Shown: positions 53,762 to 62,023 of the stretch, one piece after another
How positions within the stretch are numbered: the first letter of the stretch is position 1
How the letters are laid out: each line of letters opens with the position of its first letter
Assembly (NCBI RefSeq): GCF_008107725.1
Contig: NZ_VIRN01000064.1
Location: 496,001-560,000, forward strand
Reading direction: 5' to 3'
Source: Marinobacter sp. BW6
GTDB lineage: Bacteria > Pseudomonadota > Gammaproteobacteria > Pseudomonadales > Oleiphilaceae
Length of the DNA stretch: 64,000 bases
Program-made: the position numbers and the translations under genes
The notes under the pieces: model-generated
Database searches by the model: none
What the model was told of the DNA's origin: nothing
What the model saw: the letters and a program-made list of their open reading frames with translations, nothing else

Positions 53762-54565
53762 TTACTGGGCGAAAATGGCCTCATAGAAACGCATGGTGCC
53801 GTCCCAGGAACGATTCGCGGCCGCTTCGTCATAACCAATCGGCATACCGAATTGCTCGGCGACCTTGTCGGCGCCCGGGTTGGTAAATGAGTGGAGTACT
53901 CCGGGGAAGCTCACTAACGTAAGGTCGACTTTCGCGTCCTGCATTTCTTTCACCAGGCCGGCGACCTGCTCTGAAGGAACCATCTTGTCGGCACCGCCGG
54001 TGTAGACCTGAACCCTCGCCTTCACGGTTCCGGCCTCCGCGGTGATCGGGCTGCCAAGAGCTCCGTGATAGCTGACGACTCCGTCCAGGTCCACGCCCAT
54101 ACGCGCCATATTCAGGACAACTGCGCCGCCAAAGCAGTAACCTTGTGCGGCGATGCGTGAAGCATCAACGCTTTCATGATTCTGCAGGATTTCCATCGCC
54201 TTCATGAAGCGCGCCTTGACCTGATCCATGTCCTTGGTCGCTTCCTGCATAAACTTCTGAGCGGTATCTGGATGGTCGGCCTGCTTGCCAGAGCCATACA
54301 TGTCGAGGGCAAACGCTGTGTAGCCGGCTGCCGCAAGTCGTTCTGCCTGGTCCCGGGCAAACTCATTGTGTCCCCACCACTCGTGGACCACAATCACGCC
54401 CGGACGCTTCTGCTCGAAATCATCATCCCAGGCCATGTAACCGGTAAAGGTAGTCTCACCGACCTTGTATTCGACGGTCTTGGTTTGCATTTCTGCCAGT
54501 ACCTGCGTGCTTACGAGAGTGAGTGACAGGGTTGCAGCAGCCGCTGCAGTTTTCAGGGGTGTCAT
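53762..54565 (-). CDS. Exported dienelactone hydrolase family protein
   Basis: A 267-residue alpha/beta hydrolase with an N-terminal signal peptide (MTPLKTAAAAATLSLTLVSTQVLA), hence probably periplasmic. The nucleophile elbow is GYCFGG with Cys, as in dienelactone hydrolase. The acid and base are in the TGGADKMVPSEQV and PGVLHSFTNPGAD segments, and the N-terminal strand GVIVVHEWWGHN is typical. The natural substrate is unknown; an export signal on this family is common in marine gammaproteobacteria. AGGA lies 6 nt before ATG 54565. It diverges from ald. Confidence 0.88.
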   Translation of the reverse strand: MTPLKTAAAAATLSLTLVSTQVLAEMQTKTVEYKVGETTFTGYMAWDDDFEQKRPGVIVVHEWWGHNEFARDQAERLAAAGYTAFALDMYGSGKQADHPDTAQKFMQEATKDMDQVKARFMKAMEILQNHESVDASRIAAQGYCFGGAVVLNMARMGVDLDGVVSYHGALGSPITAEAGTVKARVQVYTGGADKMVPSEQVAGLVKEMQDAKVDLTLVSFPGVLHSFTNPGADKVAEQFGMPIGYDEAAANRSWDGTMRFYEAIFAQ

Positions 54566-54721
54566 AATCTGTCCTGCTCCTTTTGGGTCGGATTGTTTTT
54601 TGTCCGAACATCTACGCCCGGAACCGGTAAACCGATGCAATCAGTTGCAAATCCAGTATAGGACCTTTTGACTACACTACATTCAGAAACTCGCGAATCC
54701 GGACCGTTTTGGAGGTTGTTT

Positions 54722-55840
54722 ATGAAAATCGGTGTGCCCAGGGAGATCAAGAACCGCGAATACCGTGTTGGCATGACGCCGGCGGCAGTTCATGAGCTGT
54801 GTGGCCACAATCATGAGGTGTTTGTGGAAACCGACGCGGGCGTTGCCATCGGGTTTTCCGATGAGGATTATCGCCAGGCGGGGGCCCGGATTCTTGATAC
54901 CGCAAAGGAAGTTTTCGACACTGCCGAGCTTATCGTCAAGGTCAAGGAACCCCAGGCCGAAGAGCGGGCAATGCTGAAGCCGGAACATACACTCTTTACC
55001 TATCTGCATCTGGCTCCGGACAAGGCGCAGACGGACGATCTGGTGAAGTCGGGAGCCACTTGTATTGCCTATGAAACAGTCACCGATCGTGGGGGCCATT
55101 TGCCTCTGCTGGCGCCAATGTCGGAAGTAGCAGGGCGTATGTCGATTCAGGCCGGGGCCCATTGTCTTGAGAAGGCCATGGGTGGTCGCGGCGTGCTCCT
55201 GGGTGGTGTACCGGGCGTCAGCCCGGCCCGGGTCGCGGTGGTTGGTGGTGGTGTCGTCGGTCAGAATGCCATTGCCATGGCTGTGGGCCTGGGCGCCCAG
55301 GTTACAGTTCTGGACCGGAATATGGAGGTACTCCGATACCTGGACCACCTCTACGGTAACCGCATAACGACGCTGTTTTCCACTGCCCAGACCCTCGACC
55401 AGGCGGTCACGGAATCGGATCTGGTGATTGGCAGTGTTCTTATTCCGGGTGCCTCGGCGCCGAAACTGATCACCCGTGACATGATCCGTCGTATGCCGGA
55501 GGGTAGTGTTATCGTAGACGTTGCCATTGATCAGGGTGGCTGTGCAGAAACCTCCCGAGCCACCACCCACGACGACCCCACGTATATTGTTGATGGTGTG
55601 GTACATTACTGCGTGGCAAATATGCCGGGTGCTGTGGCGCGTACCTCGACACTGGCGCTGAATAACGTGACTTTGCCTTTTGTGGCGGCCCTGGCCAATA
55701 AGGGTCCGGACCGGGCGATGAAGGAAGATCCCCACCTCAGGGCCGGGCTAAACGTGGCTGCAGGCAAGGTGACCTACAGGGAAGTGGCAGAAGCGACCGG
55801 GCACCCATACACAAACCCTGAATCCCTGTTGGGATCCTGA
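54722..55840 (+). CDS. ald: Alanine dehydrogenase
   Basis: A 372-residue NAD-dependent enzyme that interconverts L-alanine and pyruvate plus ammonia. The substrate-binding N-terminus MKIGVPREIKNREYRVGMTPAAV, the catalytic Lys and His region (LIVKVKEPQ; FTYLHLAPD) and the Rossmann motif VAVVGGGVVGQNAIAMAVGLGAQVTVLD are present, as is YCVANMPGAVARTST. GGAGG lies 6 nt before ATG 54722. It is followed by a GST-like gene after 22 bp. Confidence 0.95.
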   Translation: MKIGVPREIKNREYRVGMTPAAVHELCGHNHEVFVETDAGVAIGFSDEDYRQAGARILDTAKEVFDTAELIVKVKEPQAEERAMLKPEHTLFTYLHLAPDKAQTDDLVKSGATCIAYETVTDRGGHLPLLAPMSEVAGRMSIQAGAHCLEKAMGGRGVLLGGVPGVSPARVAVVGGGVVGQNAIAMAVGLGAQVTVLDRNMEVLRYLDHLYGNRITTLFSTAQTLDQAVTESDLVIGSVLIPGASAPKLITRDMIRRMPEGSVIVDVAIDQGGCAETSRATTHDDPTYIVDGVVHYCVANMPGAVARTSTLALNNVTLPFVAALANKGPDRAMKEDPHLRAGLNVAAGKVTYREVAEATGHPYTNPESLLGS

Positions 55841-55862
55841 GTGTGAAACCCTCGGAGAAACC

Positions 55863-56435
55863 ATGAAACTGATCGGATCCACCACTTCACCTTACGTTCG
55901 GCGCATTCGTATCCTGCTGGATGAAGAGCCCTATGAATTCGTCAATCTCAATATCTATGGTGAAGGCCGGGACGAGTTGCGGCGTAACAATCCGACCCTG
56001 AAAATTCCGGTACTCGAAGACGGCGGTCAGGAGCTTTACGATTCTCGTATCATCGCGCGATACGTCAGTGCCAAGCAGGGCCGTGATCCGCTAACCTGGG
56101 ATCAGGAAAACCAGCTGACCATGATTGACGGTGCCAATGACTCCGCAGTCACCATGCTGCTCTCAGAAAAATCAGGCATTGATACCAGCGAGGACCTGAT
56201 GTTCTACAACCTGCAGCGCGAGCGGATCATGACCACCCTACGCACGCTGGTGGCGATGGTGGAGGAGGGTCAGTTCGAAAGCTGGAATTACCCTGCCATC
56301 TGTCTTTACTGCCTGGTGGACTGGCTGGATTTCAGGGATCTGGTGGATTTTTCGGGTGTGGAAAGCCTGTTGTCCTATCGTGACAGCCACAGGGATTACC
56401 CCTGGGTTGCCGAGACTGATCCCCGCCTCTCCTGA
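55863..56435 (+). CDS. Glutathione S-transferase family protein
   Basis: A 190-residue GST-fold protein. The thioredoxin-like half has LIGSTTSPYVRRIRILL and the glutathione-site segments LKIPVLEDGGQELYDSRIIARYV (cis-Pro and E/D-S motif). The C-terminal helical half is shorter than in canonical GSTs. No enzymatic role is evident. It starts 22 bp after ald and is probably co-transcribed with it. Confidence 0.88.
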   Translation: MKLIGSTTSPYVRRIRILLDEEPYEFVNLNIYGEGRDELRRNNPTLKIPVLEDGGQELYDSRIIARYVSAKQGRDPLTWDQENQLTMIDGANDSAVTMLLSEKSGIDTSEDLMFYNLQRERIMTTLRTLVAMVEEGQFESWNYPAICLYCLVDWLDFRDLVDFSGVESLLSYRDSHRDYPWVAETDPRLS

Positions 56436-56440
56436 TTTCC

Positions 56441-56464
56441 GGCGACCGGCAATCGCCGGTCGCC
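56441..56464 (+). terminator. Hairpin after the GST gene
   Basis: A perfect 10-bp GC-rich inverted repeat (GGCGACCGGC / GCCGGTCGCC) with an AATC loop lies 5 bp after the stop. There is no T-run; it may be a terminator or mRNA stabiliser. Confidence 0.5.
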
Positions 56465-56619
56465 TGGCACCTCCCCAACGGCCGGGACGGTTTTTGATGA
56501 ATTTCCCTTTCCTGATTGCTGTTCTTGACTATAGTTAAGATTAAGGAACGGTTGCTGATCTGACAGTCTCCGAATCCCGTAACTTACAAAACCAACAACA
56601 GCGAAGAAGGGGGTTGTCC

Positions 56620-57231
56620 ATGCTCCTGTCACATGCGTTCGGTCTCTTCACCCATCCTGATGAAGAGTGGGCTTCCATACGAAAAGAACATGAAACACCA
56701 CGCCGGGTTTATGTTGCCTATGTCTTTATCCTGGCGGCTATTGCACCCATTTGCGCTTACATATCGACAGCCTATTTCGGCTGGACGGTTGGTAATGAGC
56801 GGCTGATCAAGCTAACCGAAATCAGTGCGATGCAGCTCAGTGTGCTGACCTATCTGGCGATGCTCGTCGGTGTCTTTGCGCTGGGTTATGCCATTAACTG
56901 GATGGCGAGAACCTATGGCGCCAAGGAAGAGCACGTGCCCTCCAACGGCATTGCCTTGGCGGCCTATTCCTGCACGCCTCTGTTCCTGGCGGGTTTTGCC
57001 CTGTTGTATCCGGTGCCTTGGTTCAACGCCATCGTCTTTTTGGTTGCGTCCTGTTATGGCGCATGGCTTATGTACGACGGGCTGCCGATTGTCATGGGTA
57101 TTGAGAAAGAGCGTGCGGTGATGTACGCAGGTGCGCTGCTGACCGTTGCACTGGTGATTCTGGTGTCAACCCGGGTCGGTTCTGTCATTCTGTGGAACCT
57201 TGGCGTGGGACCTGTTTTCATCAGCGGATAG
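56620..57231 (+). CDS. Yip1-domain membrane protein
   Basis: A 203-residue protein with about five membrane segments in the Yip1 fold. The N-terminus HAFGLFTHPDEEWASIRKEHETPRRVYVAYVFILAAIAPICAY and the second half PSNGIALAAYSCTPLFLAGFALLYPVPWFNAIVFLVASCYGAWLMYDGLPIVMGI are typical of bacterial Yip1 proteins. Their function is not established. ATG 56620 follows AGGGGG by 6 nt. Confidence 0.88.
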   Translation: MLLSHAFGLFTHPDEEWASIRKEHETPRRVYVAYVFILAAIAPICAYISTAYFGWTVGNERLIKLTEISAMQLSVLTYLAMLVGVFALGYAINWMARTYGAKEEHVPSNGIALAAYSCTPLFLAGFALLYPVPWFNAIVFLVASCYGAWLMYDGLPIVMGIEKERAVMYAGALLTVALVILVSTRVGSVILWNLGVGPVFISG

Positions 57232-57250
57232 ATTGAGTTCAAACTAAGCG

Positions 57251-57279
57251 AAAAGGGGAGCTATGAGTTCCCCTTTTTT
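57251..57279 (+). terminator. Intrinsic terminator of the Yip1 gene
   Basis: AAAAGGGGA / TCCCCTTTT with a 9-nt loop and two further T residues lies 20 bp after the stop codon. Confidence 0.8.
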
Positions 57280-57303
57280 ATGGTTTCCGGCATTTTCCGC
57301 GCA

Positions 57304-57343
57304 CCTGTCGTGATTTGCCACCGCCCTGTCGTAATTTGGCAAT
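57304..57343 (+). promoter_or_regulatory. Tandem Pho-box-like repeats upstream of phoD
   Basis: Two copies of CCTGTCGTRATTTGSCA lie 21 bp apart (half-sites CTGTCGT at 57305 and 57326, TTGSCA-type at 57315 and 57336). This gives four half-sites about 10.5 bp apart on one DNA face, as expected for PhoB dimers. It lies about 105 bp before the phoD start. Confidence 0.6.
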
Positions 57344-57446
57344 GCGTTCTTAACGAAGCCCGACTAGGTTCTTCAGTTGGAGTAGTAACGGCAAAGATCG
57401 AAGGACGCCGAGGCTACAAAGGAAGAACGCAGGGGAAGACACGACA

Positions 57447-59189
57447 ATGAAACGACTGACACGACGGGATTTTCTGAAAGCATCCGCCATGGGCATGGGC
57501 GCCGTGGTAGTCTCTACCGGCCTGGCCGGCTGTGTGCTGGATAGTTCCGACGAGCGCACAATCAGCTTCACTCACGGTGTGGCCAGTGGCGATCCGCTTG
57601 CCGACGGCGTCATGCTCTGGACCAGGGCGGCGCCGGCAAACGGTGGGGCTCCTGTCGGCGTAGCCTGGGAGGTGTCGACGGATGAGGATTTCGAGAATCT
57701 GGTGCATTCCGGAACGGCAGAGGCCGCCGAAGCCCATGATTTCACCGTCAAAGTTGATGTGCGCGGGCTGGCGTCCGGGCAAACCTACTATTACCGCTTC
57801 CAGACGACTGATCGCCAGTCACCGGTGGGCGTGACGCGGACATTGCCAGAGGGCAGTATCGATTCCGTGCGCCTGGCTGTTGTGTCCTGCTCGAACTACC
57901 CGGCCGGTTACTTCAACGTCTACCGGGAAATCAGTAAACAGAGCGACCTGGATGCTGTGGTGCATCTGGGTGACTACATCTATGAATACAGCTCCGACAG
58001 CAGCAGTTATGCGGCGCAAGATGCTCAGGCGCTGGGCCGTACCTTCCCGGACGACAACAACCTTGAGCTGATTGAACTGGTGGATTATCGCAGGCGTTAC
58101 GCTGCGTACCGGGCCGACCCGGATCTTCTGTCCCTCCATGCCAGAGTGCCCTTCATTGTGGTCTGGGATGACCATGAAGTGGCTAATGACACCTGGGAGG
58201 AGGGTGCTGAAAACCATAACGACGGAGAGGGAGATTTCACCGAGCGCAAGCTCAATGCCCTCAAAGCCTATTTCGAGTGGATGCCGATCCGCCCGGTTAT
58301 CGAAGGCAGCGACGAAGCCATTTTCCGGACCTTCCGGTTCGGCAATCTGGTGGACCTGCACATGCTGGATACCCGCATTATCGGCCGAGACCAGCAACTG
58401 GACTACATGGACTATTTCACAGGAGAAGGGCTGGATGCCGCCCGCTTCACTGTAGATGTTGGCAGTCAGAACCGCACCCTGCTGGGCGCGGAGCAGCTGC
58501 TCTGGCTGCAGTCTTCCCTGAACTATTCCACCGCCACATGGCAGGTGTTGGGGCAGCAGGTACTGATGGGCCGAATGAATTTGCCCGCTGAACTGTTGGT
58601 GGCCATAGCTACTGAACAGTTTGAAGGCCTGCCGCAAAACCTCGCGGAACTCGCTCAACTCAAGGGTCGGGCTCTTCAGGGAGATCCGTCCCTGACCGAC
58701 GCGGAATTGGCGCGCATCAACACCGTTGCCCCCTACAACCTGGACGCCTGGGATGGCTACCAGTATGAACGGGAAGTGGTTCTGGGCACTGCAAAAGCGC
58801 TGAACAAGAACTTGGTGGTGCTGGCGGGGGATACCCATAATGCCTGGGCCAATAATCTGAAAGACATCCAGGGGGACCAGATTGGCGTGGAGTTCGCCAC
58901 AGCGTCGGTTACATCACCCGGTCTGGAGGAGTATCTGGGTATCCCTGATGACATGATTCAGGGTGCGGAACAGGCCATCAGTCTGCTGGTCGATGATCTG
59001 GATTACCTGAATGTGAATCAGCGTGGCTACATGATGGTTACATTCACTCCGGAAGAAGCGAGAGCGGACTGGTACTTCGTGGACACTATCAAGTCAAAGG
59101 ATTATCAGATCGATGCGGCCCGCACCGCCTCCCGCAGGGTGTTGCCCGGACAGGGCAATCGTACTGTGGAGCCCGTAACCGCCGTATAG
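57447..59189 (+). CDS. phoD: PhoD-family alkaline phosphatase, Tat-exported
   Basis: A 580-residue phosphodiesterase/phosphatase. The twin-arginine signal is TRRDFLKASAMG, followed by a hydrophobic stretch and an AGC that could be a lipobox. An N-terminal Ig-like domain (about 40-130, FTHGVASGDPLADGVMLWTRA) precedes the metal-dependent catalytic domain: VVSCSNYPAGYFNVYREI, HLGDYIYEY, VVWDDHEVANDTW, and LAGDTHNAW near 450, which supply Fe/Ca ligands. PhoD enzymes release phosphate from phosphomono- and diesters in phosphate starvation. The upstream Pho-box repeats fit control by PhoB together with pstS. Confidence 0.93.
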   Translation: MKRLTRRDFLKASAMGMGAVVVSTGLAGCVLDSSDERTISFTHGVASGDPLADGVMLWTRAAPANGGAPVGVAWEVSTDEDFENLVHSGTAEAAEAHDFTVKVDVRGLASGQTYYYRFQTTDRQSPVGVTRTLPEGSIDSVRLAVVSCSNYPAGYFNVYREISKQSDLDAVVHLGDYIYEYSSDSSSYAAQDAQALGRTFPDDNNLELIELVDYRRRYAAYRADPDLLSLHARVPFIVVWDDHEVANDTWEEGAENHNDGEGDFTERKLNALKAYFEWMPIRPVIEGSDEAIFRTFRFGNLVDLHMLDTRIIGRDQQLDYMDYFTGEGLDAARFTVDVGSQNRTLLGAEQLLWLQSSLNYSTATWQVLGQQVLMGRMNLPAELLVAIATEQFEGLPQNLAELAQLKGRALQGDPSLTDAELARINTVAPYNLDAWDGYQYEREVVLGTAKALNKNLVVLAGDTHNAWANNLKDIQGDQIGVEFATASVTSPGLEEYLGIPDDMIQGAEQAISLLVDDLDYLNVNQRGYMMVTFTPEEARADWYFVDTIKSKDYQIDAARTASRRVLPGQGNRTVEPVTAV

Positions 59190-59296
59190 GGTGACGGACC
59201 GGCCATTAGCTATCCTGTCCTTGATGCAGCACAAGCCGCTCCGGGCGTCCTCCGGGGTTAAATGGTGAAGTTGCAACGGCAGGGAGCTCTGAAAGC

Positions 59297-62023
59297 ATGT
59301 CCGAATCGGTGGAACTTAAACGCAGCGAGCGCGAGCAGCGGGAGCCTGAATGGCATGTGCTTCAGCCTGATGATGCCCGGCGGCAACTGAAAGCAGAGGC
59401 GCCTCTGTCTGATGACGAGGTTCGCGCTCGTCTGGCCAGCCATGGCCCCAATGCGCTGTCGGAGGCTCGTGCAAAGGGGCCGTGGGCGAGGCTGGGCCGA
59501 CAACTCAAAAATTTCCTGATTTATGTGCTGTCGGGGGCCGCCGTGATTACGGCCAGCCTGGGCCATTGGGTAGATGCAGGCGTTATTCTCGCCGTCGTTG
59601 TTATCCAGACACTGGTCGGCTTTATCCAGGAAGGGAAGGCCGAGCAGGCCCTGTCGGCCATTCGTCACATGCTCGCGCCCAAAGCCCGGGTTGTGCGGTC
59701 CGATGGCCAGCATCAGATAGACGCTGCGAACCTGGTTCCGGGTGATACGGTGCTGCTTGAGCCCGGAGATCGTGTGCCCGCCGATCTTCGTCTGGAGAAA
59801 TCCCACAACCTGAAAATCGACGAGGCTATTCTCACGGGTGAATCCGAGGCTGTTGATAAATCGACAGAGGTAGTTGCTGCAGATGCCCCGTTGGGGGACC
59901 AGTCCGGTATGGCATTCTCTGGCACCATGGTTGCGACCGGGACCGGCCGAGGCGTTGTGGTCCGCACTGGTGCCAGTACTGAAATTGGCCGTATTTCCGG
60001 CCTGCTTGCCCAGACCACGACACTCAAAACCCCTTTACTGGAACAGATGGACAAGTTTGCGCGAATCCTGTCCATCGTCGTTATTATCGCCGGCGCTGCG
60101 ATTTTCGTTGGTGGTTCTGTCTTCAGTGGTCTGCCATTCCGGGAGCTGTTTATGGCCGTGGTTGGCCTTACGGTTGCAGCTATTCCCGAGGGTCTGCCGG
60201 CGATTCTCACCATTACCCTGGCCATCGGTGTGCGCCAGATGGCCCGTCGACAGGCCGTGGTCCGTCGAATGCCGGTCATCGAAACTCTGGGTGCTGTCTC
60301 GGTGATCTGTTCGGATAAAACCGGAACTCTGACCCGAAACGAAATGATGGTAACCCGGGCGGTGTTGTCTGGTGTCTGGCTGGACGTGACCGGTGAAGGC
60401 TATGATTTTGATGGCGCCGTGAACGGAGAGCGGGGGCAACTGGCGGACTCAGATTTGCTGGATGAGTTCGCGCGGGCAGCGGCGCTTTGCAATGACGCTC
60501 ATGTCCATCACGATTCCGGCAGGGTCAGGATCAATGGCGATCCCATGGAGGCGGCGCTTTCGGTGTTCGCCCGCAAAGCCGGGTTTGATGCCGACCGCAG
60601 TGCCGTCGACTGGCCCAGGAAAGATGAAATTCCGTTCGATACCCAGAATCGCTTTATGGCCACGCTCAACCATGACCACCACGGCCACAGCGTGATCTAC
60701 CTGAAAGGAGCACCGGAGCGGATCCTGGATATGTGTGCCAGCGAGGTTGCCGAATCCGGGGAGGCCGGTGAATTGCGCCGGGATTTGTGGGAGCAGGTCA
60801 TCACTGAGATGGCATCCGATGGCCTCAGAGTTCTGGCCCTGGCCCGGAAACCGTCAGAGCGGGGCATCAGCGAACTGGCGATTGAGGATCTCGAACAGGG
60901 TGCAGAACTGCTCGGTCTGGTCGGGCTGTTGGATCCGCCACGGCAGGAAGCCATTCGGGCGATTGCGGACTGTCACGATGCCGGAATCCGGGTAAAGATG
61001 ATTACCGGTGACCACGCGGTCACCGCCGGGGCTATTGCCCGCAAGTTGGGGCTAAAAAACACCGAACGGGTGCTGACCGGCAAGGAGCTGGACCAGTTGG
61101 ATGATGACCAGCTTCGCGACCTCGTTGGCGAGGTGGATGTCTTTGCCCGCACCAGCCCGGAGCACAAATTGAGGCTGGTGGCAGCACTTCAGGCTTTGCA
61201 TGGAGTTGTGGCGATGACCGGTGACGGGGTCAATGATGCGCCGGCCCTGAAGCGGGCGGATGTTGGGATCGCCATGGGGGTAAAGGGGTCGGAAGCGGCC
61301 CGCGAAGCGTCTTCGGTAGTATTGCTGGATGATAATTTTGCCAGTATTGCCGCAGCCGTGCGCGAGGGCCGAACCGTTTATACCAACCTTAAAAAAGGCA
61401 TTGCCTTTGTGCTGCCCATTAACGGCGGCGAGTCCATCAGCCTGGTCACTGCCCTGTTGTTGGGACTGACTCTACCCATCTCCGCCCTGCAGATTCTGTG
61501 GGTCAATATGGTCAGCTCGGTGGTTTTGGCCATGACCCTGGCGTTTGAACCCGCAGAGCCTGATGTCATGAAGCATCCGCCGAGGGCCCGGAATGAATCC
61601 CTTTTGCGGGGGTTCGTGGTCTGGCGTGTGCTCTTTGTTTCGTTGTTGTTCCTGGCCGGCATTTTTGCGGCCTGGTACTGGGCAATCCACCACTACGGGG
61701 ACGAGAGAACCGCGCGGACGCTAGCGGTCAATACCCTGGTGGCCATGGAAATGTTTTACCTGTTTGCAGTGCGCTACCTGGACTCAGCGTCGATTACCTT
61801 GCGTGGGGTGCTGGGTACACCTGTTGTATTGTTGGCGGTTGTTGCGGTGATTGCATTGCAGCTGCTGTTCACCTATTTGCCCTGGTTTAACGATACCTTT
61901 GGCACACAGGCGCTCAGCCTTGAAATGCTGGGGTTTGCAGTTATAGCTGGCTTGGTGCTGCTGGTGATTCTCGAAATCGAGACCGCGCTGAGAAATCGTT
62001 TGCTCAGGGCAGGCCCCGAGTAA
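59297..62023 (+). CDS. P-type cation-transporting ATPase (type II, Ca2+-like)
   Basis: A 908-residue ATPase. The order is an N-terminal cytoplasmic region, M1-M2, the actuator with LTGESEAVDKS, M4 with IPEGLPAIL and the phosphorylation motif with D340 in SDKTGTLTRN. The nucleotide domain has KGAPERILDM and the hinge has MTGDGVNDAPALKRADVGIAMG. M5 has NGGES, like the Asn/Glu Ca2+ ligands of SERCA, while M6 has NMVSSVVL instead of the usual Asp-containing NLVTD. Calcium is therefore likely but not certain; Na+/K+ or another cation is possible. It converges on the phosphoketolase gene with a 20-bp overlap. Confidence 0.92.
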   Translation: MSESVELKRSEREQREPEWHVLQPDDARRQLKAEAPLSDDEVRARLASHGPNALSEARAKGPWARLGRQLKNFLIYVLSGAAVITASLGHWVDAGVILAVVVIQTLVGFIQEGKAEQALSAIRHMLAPKARVVRSDGQHQIDAANLVPGDTVLLEPGDRVPADLRLEKSHNLKIDEAILTGESEAVDKSTEVVAADAPLGDQSGMAFSGTMVATGTGRGVVVRTGASTEIGRISGLLAQTTTLKTPLLEQMDKFARILSIVVIIAGAAIFVGGSVFSGLPFRELFMAVVGLTVAAIPEGLPAILTITLAIGVRQMARRQAVVRRMPVIETLGAVSVICSDKTGTLTRNEMMVTRAVLSGVWLDVTGEGYDFDGAVNGERGQLADSDLLDEFARAAALCNDAHVHHDSGRVRINGDPMEAALSVFARKAGFDADRSAVDWPRKDEIPFDTQNRFMATLNHDHHGHSVIYLKGAPERILDMCASEVAESGEAGELRRDLWEQVITEMASDGLRVLALARKPSERGISELAIEDLEQGAELLGLVGLLDPPRQEAIRAIADCHDAGIRVKMITGDHAVTAGAIARKLGLKNTERVLTGKELDQLDDDQLRDLVGEVDVFARTSPEHKLRLVAALQALHGVVAMTGDGVNDAPALKRADVGIAMGVKGSEAAREASSVVLLDDNFASIAAAVREGRTVYTNLKKGIAFVLPINGGESISLVTALLLGLTLPISALQILWVNMVSSVVLAMTLAFEPAEPDVMKHPPRARNESLLRGFVVWRVLFVSLLFLAGIFAAWYWAIHHYGDERTARTLAVNTLVAMEMFYLFAVRYLDSASITLRGVLGTPVVLLAVVAVIALQLLFTYLPWFNDTFGTQALSLEMLGFAVIAGLVLLVILEIETALRNRLLRAGPE

